A stretch of 6,623 bases of DNA from Desulfovibrio sp. (lineage in GTDB: Bacteria > Desulfobacterota > Desulfovibrionia > Desulfovibrionales > Desulfovibrionaceae), in assembly GCA_031270875.1 (NCBI GenBank), contig JAISXC010000136.1, forward strand, positions 1-6,623, written 5' to 3'. A model generated the notes under the pieces. That model saw only the letters and a list, made by a program, of their open reading frames with translations, made no database searches and had not been told where the DNA came from. This document shows, in pieces, positions 1-5,766 of the stretch (positions within the stretch are counted from its first letter, which is position 1; every line of letters begins with the position of its first letter). A program made the translations under genes and the position numbers.

Positions 1-39
1 CTCCTGTACTGTCGTGGGGCATTTTCGGGAAAAGGGAAT

Positions 40-68
40 AAAAAACTCCGCCTGCGTTGCGGGCGGAG
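40..68 (-). terminator. Intrinsic terminator downstream of the cobalamin riboswitch
   Basis: On the minus strand a perfect 7-bp GC-rich stem (CTCCGCC at 68-62 pairing with GGCGGAG at 52-46) closes a 9-nt loop and is followed directly by six T (45-40). This is the classic form of a rho-independent terminator. It lies about 80 nt past the riboswitch B12 box, where an expression platform would be, so it probably ends transcription when cobalamin is bound. A separate 6-bp hairpin (CGGCAA/TTGCCG, 118-99) lies between the two and may belong to the switching structure. The alternative antiterminator pairing was not worked out. It could instead be an unregulated terminator, but its position makes riboswitch control more likely. 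Confidence 0.75.
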
Positions 69-142
69 GAAACGAATTTATCCCCTTCATGAACCACACG
101 GCAAAGGCCCCGTTGCCGACGGCTCGTCCTCACCGACGAAGC

Positions 143-297
143 AATAAAGCAGGTCTTCCGGCTGTCCAGCTTCTTTCCGGCCTTCCCGGGGAGTCCCCAG
201 TGGCGCGCGGGGGAAAGAAGTTATACCTGGTGTACGGCGGCGGGTCCGCTCTCGCTTTGCACGAGATTCCCTATTAAGCCCGTCAGGGCGCTTTGTT
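143..297 (-). promoter_or_regulatory. Cobalamin (adenosylcobalamin-type) riboswitch aptamer
   Basis: Read on the minus strand, the conserved blocks of the cobalamin aptamer appear in order. First is a small GCCC/GGGC hairpin (289-278), then the AATAGGGAA box (275-267). Next come a GTGCAAA block inside a CTCG/CGAG stem (265-251) and a GCGGACCCGCCGCCGTA core (249-233). A GCCACTGGGGA segment follows (about 205-192), with GGGAAGGCC after it. The last block is the B12 box, AGCCGGAAGACCTGC (163-149). A closing P1 helix can be drawn from AAAGC (294-290) and GCTTT (150-146). Such elements repress cobalamin uptake or synthesis genes, or B12-independent isozymes, when the cofactor is abundant. The target gene lies left of position 1, so its identity is unknown. 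Boundaries are approximate. Confidence 0.88.
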
Positions 298-302
298 TCT
301 AG

Positions 303-331
303 AAAATGTCATGAAACAGGATGTTTGTCAA
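303..331 (-). promoter_or_regulatory. Sigma70-like promoter for the riboswitch transcript
   Basis: On the minus strand a perfect -35 hexamer TTGACA (331-326) is followed after exactly 17 nt by a weak -10 match, CATTTT (308-303). A start site 6-7 nt further on falls at about 296-297, which coincides with the first paired bases of the riboswitch. That agreement is the main support, because the -10 box is poor. A 10-bp perfect palindrome, CGGATATCCG (351-360), lies 19 bp upstream of the -35 box. It could be an operator, but it is short enough to be chance. Confidence 0.55.
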
Positions 332-442
332 TATTGTTATGAGAGCATGGCGGATATCCGTCTATCCACCTGATTCACTTTTTGAGATGCAAAAAACGAA
401 ACTTGAAGCAACTATGCACGTAAACACATATTCTATTAGAAG

Positions 443-718
443 TCATCTCATAATCAACCTGAGCAAAATCATGATACAGCCCAGCTGGGCCATAGCCAGG
501 AAATTCTCAGCATGAAATTCGTACCTTGCGACAAGACGGCGAAAGTTTTGCCGCCATGCGAACAAGCGCCCGACTTTCCATCGGCGGCGATAGCGCCGCA
601 AGGGACGCCCGTCTTGCGTTTTTGTTCGTTTCCTTCGGTTTGGGGCGATCATTTCAATATCCCAATCTTCTTCCAACTTGACATGGATGCCAGTTATGAC
701 TGAATAGGCCTTGTTGAT
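443..718 (-). pseudogene. Remnant of an IS5-family transposase (C-terminal part only)
   Basis: Minus-strand translation gives the C-terminal hallmark of IS5/IS427-type DDE transposases: [11 protein letters not shown], then [36 protein letters not shown], and a hydrophobic end [10 protein letters not shown] weaker KAY motif (about 711-703) sits just upstream, where the family has DKAYDSD, and the reading then loses similarity. In the Y-(2)-R-(3)-E-(6)-K signature the catalytic glutamate is Gly (codon 571-569, GGG, one base from GAG). The N-terminal half, including the two catalytic aspartates, is not found. After the in-frame TGA the DNA still carries GATGACTTCTAA, which resembles the usual end of these genes in another frame and suggests a small frameshift. 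No terminal inverted repeats or target duplications were recognised, so the element's edges are unknown. It is dead. Confidence 0.85.
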
Positions 719-878
719 ATGTATATCCGTTTGCGTCGGAAATGCATTCCCCTCTCTGGCAGAATTTGGGCCAACTGAGATTCAACTCATGGATTACGCT
801 CAACTTGCCAACCAATGGCGTATAGGCGAAGATTCAGCTTCAAACTCGCAATCAGTTTCTCAAACGGGAGCCCATTGC
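719..878. other. Gene-free spacer between the deacetylase gene and the transposase remnant
   Basis: No open frame with recognisable motifs, RNA gene or convincing terminator was found here. The minus-strand reading just right of the transposase remnant is broken by stops in each frame tried, and it probably includes decayed insertion-sequence DNA. A weak GCCTA/TAGGC inverted repeat lies at about 879-896, around the deacetylase stop codon, but it has too short a stem and no T-tract after it, so it is not called as the operon terminator. How transcription of the polysaccharide genes ends is therefore not visible. Confidence 0.4.
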
Positions 879-1976
879 CTAAAAAATATTGTAGGCCCAT
901 GAATACACTTCCTCAAAAAAAGCTCTGGAAGCGAAACGCACCAAGGAAAGAAGCTCCTTTCCCGTGCCGCCGCGCACGGGTATTCTGCGCACGGCGTTTT
1001 TTCTTCCGCGCGTATTCATTCCCCTGGAGGTGGTAAAAAAAAGCCGGAAGCCGGCCTTACGGGCCTCTTGAAGGGCCATTGGCCCATAATTGCCCCAGGG
1101 CCAGCAAAAGCTCACGGATTCCACACCAAGGCGCTCCCTGAACACCGACCGGCACTCCGCGAATTCCCCGGCGAGCCGTTGACGGCAGGCATCCTCGCTT
1201 TCCCGGACGCCAAGCGCGGGAAGCGCCGAAATGGCCCTGACGACGGCGTCCCTGTTGTTCTTTTCCTTCAGAAAATTCGCCGCCTGCCCGGCCTGTTGCG
1301 GAACCAGCCTCCGCACCAGAGCAAAAAGTTCGGCCGAGGGCATGTACCCCCTGACGGCAAGAGCGTGCCCCAGCCTGAAACAGGGGAATCCCCAAGGCAT
1401 GTCGTAGGGGGGCACGTCAAAAAAACTGTCCACGCCGCCCGGCCGGTGAAGACGCGCGAAAGCAAGTTCGCGCACCACCCTGCCGTGGGTCATGGAATGG
1501 GGGGCGCAATCCATGTTTCCAGCCTCGCGCATGCGGGCGAGTTCCGCCCAGTTGCACAGCGCGACGCCCCTGACCGTTTTTCCGTTGCGCCCCATATTGG
1601 GCCGCTCGTCCAGAGCCGGCAGTTTTTTGCCCGCGCAGGGATCGGCCTCCATATCCTCCAGCGTGGGGCGCGGCGTCCCCTGGCCGATCAGACCCACAAC
1701 CGGAAAAATGATCCCGTGGTGCCCATAGCGGCGCAGCAATGGTTCCGCGTACACATAATTGTCCAGGTATCCGTCATCAAAGGTAAAAAGGCAGGACTTC
1801 GGAGGAAGGGATTGCCCGGCGAGAAAATAACCCTCCGCCTCGGACAGGCTGACGCCCCGCCACCCGTCCCCGGCAAGGGCGCGGCAGTGCTCCTCGAACA
1901 ATTCCGGCGGCACGCAGAGGCGGTGCCTGTGACGGCTGATGGAATGGTACATGAGCACCGGCAGGGAAAACGGCAT
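879..1976 (-). CDS. NodB-type polysaccharide deacetylase (carbohydrate esterase 4-like), cytoplasmic
   Basis: Predicted metal-dependent N- or O-deacetylase of a glycan or glycan precursor, 365 aa. It opens with LPVLMYHSIS (residues 5-14), the usual first strand of the family. Motif 1 is TFDDGY (65-70), with D67 as catalytic base and D68 as metal ligand. The H-x3-H metal pair of motif 2 is in APHSMTHGRV (H160, H164). A later FCWPWGNYG (290-298) matches the FAYPFG-like motif. An insert at about 100-135 and a long segment at 170-285 make it bigger than the minimal NodB domain. There is no signal peptide, so a cytosolic precursor is the likely substrate. The ATG follows the TGA of the upstream Stealth gene after 1 nt, which suggests coupled translation; only a weak GGGAAG precedes it. 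It is the last gene of the run. Family assignment is firm; the substrate is unknown. Confidence 0.93.
   Translation of the reverse strand: MPFSLPVLMYHSISRHRHRLCVPPELFEEHCRALAGDGWRGVSLSEAEGYFLAGQSLPPKSCLFTFDDGYLDNYVYAEPLLRRYGHHGIIFPVVGLIGQGTPRPTLEDMEADPCAGKKLPALDERPNMGRNGKTVRGVALCNWAELARMREAGNMDCAPHSMTHGRVVRELAFARLHRPGGVDSFFDVPPYDMPWGFPCFRLGHALAVRGYMPSAELFALVRRLVPQQAGQAANFLKEKNNRDAVVRAISALPALGVRESEDACRQRLAGEFAECRSVFRERLGVESVSFCWPWGNYGPMALQEARKAGFRLFFTTSRGMNTRGRKNAVRRIPVRGGTGKELLSLVRFASRAFFEEVYSWAYNIF
1035..1055 (-). terminator. Terminator-like hairpin plus T8 inside the deacetylase gene
   Basis: In the sense direction of the deacetylase gene, GCCGG (1055-1051), a 3-nt CTT loop and CCGGC (1047-1043) form a tight 5-bp hairpin followed at once by eight T (1042-1035). 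The segment encodes residues around 308-315 (AGFRLFFT). While ribosomes follow the polymerase the hairpin should be masked. If translation is uncoupled it could end the operon transcript about 155 nt before the stop codon. The stem is short and the coding sequence alone may explain it. Confidence 0.35.
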
Positions 1977-1977
1977 G

Positions 1978-3129
1978 TCAGGGCTTCCCGTCCGTGTTTA
2001 CGGCCATGTCCGTCTCAAAGGAGGACGGCCGGGGGAAATAGCTTTCAAGCAGGTATCGCAAATCTTCCTTCCATTGCCGGCCGGAGCCGGAGCCGCCCAC
2101 ATCGTTGATGCAAAAAAACAGGGGAGGTACATGCTCTTCCCGCGATTTCAGGATGGCCCGGTAATAGGCCGCCCTGTCCCTCCGGCGCGTCTGGACATAA
2201 TAATAGCGCTCATCACAGGGGACAAGCCGCTTTTGTCCGTATATCCACAAGGGGAGTCCGTGGGAGTACATGGCGATCTCGGCGGTGGTGCGGAATCTGT
2301 TCCCTGCGAAACCCTTTATGGCGTCCCTGTAAAAGCCGCAGGCGGCGGCCATGTTCGTTCTGGTCTGGGCGTAGGGGCCGTGGGCCGTGACAAATCCGGG
2401 GTTTGTGGGCACGCCCCGCTCTTCCAGAATGCGCAGGGTATTGAAATAGGACATGGCGTGCGGGGTCTTTGTGTAACTGTAGCCGAAGCGCCTGCGTATG
2501 CGCCAGTCCACAAAGGCGAGCGGCAGCCCGTTGGAGGTGAAAAAATCCGTTTTGCGGCAGGGTCTGGCCAGAAAAACATCGTCGTTCATGTAGAGATACT
2601 GTTCGGAAAGTCCCGTTATGGTATGCAGATAGGCCTCAATCACATGGGAGTTGAATGTGGGAAGATACTCATGGGGTATGAATTCGCTGTGGTCAACAAT
2701 GCGGATTTTGGGGTGATCCGCACGCAGCCAGAAGGGACGCTGGCCGTCCGTCGCCAGAATGACCCTGCGCACCCAGGGCGCGAAACGCTCCAGAGCCCGC
2801 AGGGAATAGCGCAGCTCCTCATTGTCGCGGAATCTTGCGGCCTCGAGGGCGCTGCCGTGAACCGCACCCTGCCGGGAGAGCCAGCGGGCGCGTTTGGCGG
2901 CGTGGGTGGAGTCCGCTCCGTCCACCCAGGTATAGACCGCGTCCACGTCGAAGTCCGGCTCAATGGCGTGGCAGGCTCTGGCGTCAACGGACAGCATGTA
3001 ATAGCGGCAATCGCGGCAGCCTTCCGTGGCCGGGTGCAGGTCAAGGCAGAGAGCGTACAGTTTTGCCAGCAGCCGATCCCATGGAGAGCCGGAGCACAAT
3101 TTTTCAGGAATAAAGGTTTTCTCCGCCAT
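1978..3129 (-). CDS. Stealth-family sugar-phosphate transferase (copy B)
   Basis: Predicted hexose-1-phosphoryl transferase, related to bacterial capsule polymerases and to human GlcNAc-1-phosphotransferase, which form phosphodiester links between sugars. All four Stealth regions are present in 383 aa. CR1 is DFDVDAVYTWVDG (59-71). CR2 starts RDNEELRYSLR (101) and runs through APWVRRVILATDGQ to residue 135. CR3 covers HVIEAYLHTITGLSEQYLYMNDDVF (162-186), with the conserved NDD at 182-184. CR4 contains PPLFFCINDVG (335-345). A CxxC (C38, C41) precedes CR1. There is no signal peptide or clear membrane segment. The chosen ATG has AGGA (3140-3137) 7 nt upstream; a GTG 6 nt earlier is too close to that site. 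It begins 15 nt after lpxC stops and ends 1 nt before the deacetylase. The donor and acceptor sugars cannot be read from sequence. Confidence 0.94.
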   Translation of the reverse strand: MAEKTFIPEKLCSGSPWDRLLAKLYALCLDLHPATEGCRDCRYYMLSVDARACHAIEPDFDVDAVYTWVDGADSTHAAKRARWLSRQGAVHGSALEAARFRDNEELRYSLRALERFAPWVRRVILATDGQRPFWLRADHPKIRIVDHSEFIPHEYLPTFNSHVIEAYLHTITGLSEQYLYMNDDVFLARPCRKTDFFTSNGLPLAFVDWRIRRRFGYSYTKTPHAMSYFNTLRILEERGVPTNPGFVTAHGPYAQTRTNMAAACGFYRDAIKGFAGNRFRTTAEIAMYSHGLPLWIYGQKRLVPCDERYYYVQTRRRDRAAYYRAILKSREEHVPPLFFCINDVGGSGSGRQWKEDLRYLLESYFPRPSSFETDMAVNTDGKP

Positions 3130-3136
3130 GCGCACA

Positions 3137-3140
3137 TCCT
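3137..3140 (-). promoter_or_regulatory. Ribosome binding site that fixes the Stealth B start
   Basis: AGGA on the minus strand lies 7 nt before the ATG at 3129-3127. The alternative in-frame GTG at 3135-3133 would have only 1 nt of spacing, so the ATG is preferred and the protein is two residues shorter than the longest open frame. Confidence 0.6.
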
Positions 3141-3144
3141 GTTT

Positions 3145-4062
3145 TCAATCAAAGACCGCCCATTCCCAGACGCCAGGCTGCCGGAGCAGCAGGCGCATGA
3201 ATTTGCGGTTGCGACGGTGGCTGGGTTGCGTGACTGTGACCACACCCAGAACGGGCGCCCCGGCCAGGGCGAAATCCCCTATCATGTCCAGCAGCCGGTG
3301 GCGCAGGCATTCGTCCGGTACCTTCATGCCGCCGAGCACCCTGCCGCCCAACAGGGCGGCGCCAACGCCCGGGCGTATGCCGCGCAGCACCGGAACGCCG
3401 GACAGCCAGCCTCCCGCCAGGGCCATCAGGGCCCAGATCGGGCTGCCGTAGGTTCTTGCCGGGGCGATTTCCGCGCGGAACAGAGCCGGCGTCAGCGCGC
3501 ACCGCCAGTGCGCCGGGGGCATGCCCGGAATGCGCGCGCCGATGTCAACGGCGTACGCCGGCTCTCCGCCGGCGCAGGGCTGCACGCCGTACTCCGCGGT
3601 GTCTCCGAAGCGGTAGGAATAAGGCCGTACAATCCTGATGAATCTTTTGGGCGAAGCGCACGAGACGCGGCCGCACTGTTTCAGCAGTTCCATCCAGATC
3701 GACGCTCCCCCGTCGAGAATGGGCACTTCCTCTCCATCCAGATCAACGACGGCCCGATCTATCTCGCACATCAGAAGCGCGGCCAGAAGATGCTCCACCG
3801 TGCGCACCAGAAGCCCGTTTTCCGCCGCCAGCGTGGAGCAGAGCGGGTATTGCCTCCAACGGCCGAGGCTGGCGGGGATGCTGGCCAGCACCTCGCCGTT
3901 TCTGATGCGGCGAAAGACAATGCCCGACTTTTTGTCCCGCGGCGGGGCAAGGCGGACGCCGACGGTTTTTCCCGTGTGCAGGCCGCGCCCCGTAATGCGG
4001 ACATCCCCGGCAAGCGTGCCCTGTTTTGTGTTCCAGCCAGCGGGAGACGACGCCCCGGTCAT
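3145..4062 (-). CDS. lpxC: LpxC-family zinc deacetylase (divergent; possibly a glycan-dedicated paralogue)
   Basis: LpxC removes the acetyl group from UDP-3-O-acyl-GlcNAc, the committed step of lipid A synthesis, in the cytoplasm. The length (305 aa) is normal. Family marks in order are GRGLHTGK (25-32), LCSTL (74-78), VEHLLAAL (89-96), VDLDGEEVPILDGGAS (106-121), ARTYG (202-206), LRHRLLDMIGDF (253-264) and PSHRRNRKFM (280-289). The zinc ligands H91, H255 and D259, the general base E90 and the later catalytic H282 are all kept. Two departures stand out. The usual RHK is RHR, so the conserved lysine is R256, and the GGSLDN-type motif expected near 230-240 is replaced by a Gly/Ala/Leu-rich stretch. 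The start has AAGGAG (4075-4070) 7 nt upstream, and the gene begins 3 nt after Stealth A ends. Family membership is clear; whether it is the cell's lipid A enzyme or a second copy with another substrate is open. Confidence 0.9.
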   Translation of the reverse strand: MTGASSPAGWNTKQGTLAGDVRITGRGLHTGKTVGVRLAPPRDKKSGIVFRRIRNGEVLASIPASLGRWRQYPLCSTLAAENGLLVRTVEHLLAALLMCEIDRAVVDLDGEEVPILDGGASIWMELLKQCGRVSCASPKRFIRIVRPYSYRFGDTAEYGVQPCAGGEPAYAVDIGARIPGMPPAHWRCALTPALFRAEIAPARTYGSPIWALMALAGGWLSGVPVLRGIRPGVGAALLGGRVLGGMKVPDECLRHRLLDMIGDFALAGAPVLGVVTVTQPSHRRNRKFMRLLLRQPGVWEWAVFD

Positions 4063-4065
4063 CCG

Positions 4066-5124
4066 TCAACTCCTTTCAAAGGCTGATTTGTCCGGGTAAA
4101 AACCGGACAGGAAGGTTTGCATGTCCGCATGCCAGGCGTTTCCGGACGGCGCTTCCCCCACATCGTTCAGGCAGAGAAAAAGCGGCAGCGTCCCCAACGA
4201 TTTTTCCCGCGATATCGCGGCGTAACAAAGCCGTCTGTCAAGGCGCTTCGCATTGATGTAATACCAGGCGACGTCGCAGGGCACCGTCGCCCTGCGGGCA
4301 TACGCCCACAAGGGAATGCCGTGGCAGTAGAAGGCGATGTCGCCCGGCGCGCGCGCCGGCTGAAAGGTGTTGACCGCATCCTCAAAAAAGGCGTACGCCC
4401 CCGCCGCGTTGCTTCTGCTCTGCGGATACGGCGCGTGAGCCGCGATAACCTCCGGAGCCGGCGCAACGCCGTTCGCCGCCAGAAAATCCCGCGCCGCGGC
4501 CCAGGATGCGGCATGGGGCGTATCCTCCCTGGCATACCCGGCCCTTCTGCTCTCCCGCCAGTCGGCGAAAAGAAAAGGCAGCCCGTTGGCGGTGAAAAAA
4601 TCCCCGGGAAAGCAGGGCGAGATCAGAAAGAAATCGTCGTTGAAATAGACGTAGTGTTCCGCCAGTCCCTCAATGCGGTGCAGGTGCGCTTCTATGACTC
4701 TGGAACTGAAAGTCGGCAGAAACCGCGCCGGGATAATGTCCCTGTGGGCGACAAGGCGCAGTTTTTCATGCCCTGCGTTCAGCCAGGAAGGAATCTGCCC
4801 GTCCGTGACGATATGCACACGCCGAACCCAGGGCGCGAAACGTTCCAGGGAGCGCAGGGAATAGCGCAGTTCGCCGTTGTCCCGGTAGTGGTTGGCGTCT
4901 TCGGCCCCCAGCCCCCTGGAGGATCTTTTGGCGAGCCAGACCGGGTCGCGACCGTCTACCCAGGTATAGACGACGTCAACGGGAAAACCAGGCTCCGGCA
5001 GGCCCCGCAGGCGTTGCCGGAGGGAGGGCGGCCTGTCCGGGCAGTCGGCGCAACCCCGGAACAGCGGGCAGAGCCGCAAAAATGCCTTGCCCGGAAACGA
5101 CGTCGCCGCCGCGAAGGCTTTCAT
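4066..5124 (-). CDS. Stealth-family sugar-phosphate transferase (copy A)
   Basis: Predicted cytoplasmic enzyme that transfers sugar-1-phosphate to a growing glycan, 352 aa. CR1 is FPVDVVYTWVDG (47-58). CR2 begins RDNGELRYSLRSLERF (81) and reaches QIPSWL at 115. CR3 includes RVIEAHLHRIEGLAEHYVY and FNDDFF (142-166). CR4 contains LPLFLCLNDVG (313-323), and the HGIPLWAY segment (268-275) is also shared with copy B. A CxxC (C25, C28) precedes CR1. It is clearly paralogous to copy B (for example ERFAPWVRRV in both) but diverges at both ends. The ATG was chosen because it overlaps the upstream TGA as ATGA and has GAGGAG (5140-5135) at 10-nt spacing; the open frame upstream of it overlaps the neighbouring gene. 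The overlap indicates coupling to the degenerate Stealth gene. The sugar specificity is unknown. Confidence 0.94.
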   Translation of the reverse strand: MKAFAAATSFPGKAFLRLCPLFRGCADCPDRPPSLRQRLRGLPEPGFPVDVVYTWVDGRDPVWLAKRSSRGLGAEDANHYRDNGELRYSLRSLERFAPWVRRVHIVTDGQIPSWLNAGHEKLRLVAHRDIIPARFLPTFSSRVIEAHLHRIEGLAEHYVYFNDDFFLISPCFPGDFFTANGLPFLFADWRESRRAGYAREDTPHAASWAAARDFLAANGVAPAPEVIAAHAPYPQSRSNAAGAYAFFEDAVNTFQPARAPGDIAFYCHGIPLWAYARRATVPCDVAWYYINAKRLDRRLCYAAISREKSLGTLPLFLCLNDVGEAPSGNAWHADMQTFLSGFYPDKSAFERS

Positions 5125-5747
5125 CCCGCGAGCACTCCTCTGCCCTCCCGGTAGGCCCAATGGGCCAAAGCGGCGGCGTACAGGGCATGCGCGTCTTTGG
5201 GGCCGTCACCCCGTTCCTCAAGCATGCGGCGGAAAACGGGCGCGAAGAGTTCCGAGTTTTCCCCGGTGTGGGCATACAGACCGGGCGCGGAAGGAACGTC
5301 GCCCACTGCCGGCGGCTCTTCCGCGCTGAAACGGCTTGGTTCCGGAAGGCGGGAAAGCGCTATGAAGGGAATGCCGTTGGGAGTGAAAAAATCCAGAACA
5401 TGGACCGGGGCCGCCAGTTCCGTCGCGCTCTTCGCGGTCAGAAAGCATTCCGCGAGTCCGGGCAAGGTATGCGCCAGCGCCGGCAGTATGACCGGGGGGG
5501 CTTGCGCCGGCGCCCCGGCGGCGATGACATTGCGCAGCCAAGGGTTGGCCGCCCGGATTTTTTGCCGTGACGGCTCGTCCAGTGGTCCGGCGACAACCGC
5601 GTCCACCGGAAAGTCCGCCGTCAGCGAGGCGCAGAGCCTTTTGCCCAGCGGCGTTTTGATTTCTCCGCAGGAGGCGCAGCAGGAAAACCAGAAGTGTTTT
5701 CTGACCAGCAGATTGCGCAGAAAGACGGAAAACGGGGAATATTTCAT
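5121..5747 (-). CDS. Degenerate Stealth-like protein, probably catalytically inactive
   Basis: A 208-aa protein that is a shrunken relative of the two Stealth enzymes downstream. CCASC (23-27) matches their pre-CR1 CxxC. DFPVDAVVAG (45-54) matches CR1, but the TWVDG end is gone. NPWLRNVI (68-75) matches APWVRRVI, but the RDNEELRYSLR block and TDGQ are missing. ILPALAHTLPGLAECF (87-102) and DFFTPNGIPF (119-128) match CR3, but the NDD is replaced by KSA. ALAHWAYREG (193-202) matches the HGIPLWAY region, and CR4 is absent. The frame is open throughout and ends in an ATGA overlap with Stealth A, so it looks translated rather than dead. The start ATG has no good ribosome site and lies 19 nt after the previous stop, so reinitiation is likely. 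It may be a regulatory or structural partner of the active enzymes; a decaying copy is the alternative. Confidence 0.75.
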   Translation of the reverse strand: MKYSPFSVFLRNLLVRKHFWFSCCASCGEIKTPLGKRLCASLTADFPVDAVVAGPLDEPSRQKIRAANPWLRNVIAAGAPAQAPPVILPALAHTLPGLAECFLTAKSATELAAPVHVLDFFTPNGIPFIALSRLPEPSRFSAEEPPAVGDVPSAPGLYAHTGENSELFAPVFRRMLEERGDGPKDAHALYAAALAHWAYREGRGVLAG

Positions 5748-5766
5748 GGGAGGGCATTCAGTGGGC

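Noticed and set aside
14..277. Plus-strand open frame of 87 codons over the left edge
   Set aside because: It runs antisense through the cobalamin riboswitch and terminator, which explain the conserved sequence there.
966..1002. Plus-strand hairpin (966-995) followed by T6, resembling an intrinsic terminator
   Set aside because: The stem has an internal 2x1 loop and lies antisense inside the deacetylase gene. No plus-strand gene leads into it, so it is probably chance.
512..1036. Short plus-strand open frames (512-703, 711-902, 815-1036)
   Set aside because: They have no ribosome sites or motifs and overlap the transposase remnant and the end of the deacetylase gene on the opposite strand.
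3133..3135. GTG start for Stealth B
   Set aside because: It lies 1 nt from the AGGA ribosome site; the ATG 6 nt downstream has normal 7-nt spacing.
1939..4086. Very long plus-strand open frame (about 715 codons) antisense to lpxC and Stealth B, with similar ones at 1068-2108 and 4117-5154
   Set aside because: The translations are Gly/Arg/Pro/Val-rich with no recognisable motifs. They lie exactly opposite genes with clear catalytic motifs, and GC-rich codon bias readily opens the antisense frame.
5218..5757. Minus-strand ATG-initiated frame of 179 codons overlapping the degenerate Stealth gene
   Set aside because: It starts 10 nt upstream in another frame, but its product shows none of the Stealth landmarks and does not end in the ATGA junction. 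The 208-aa frame has both.
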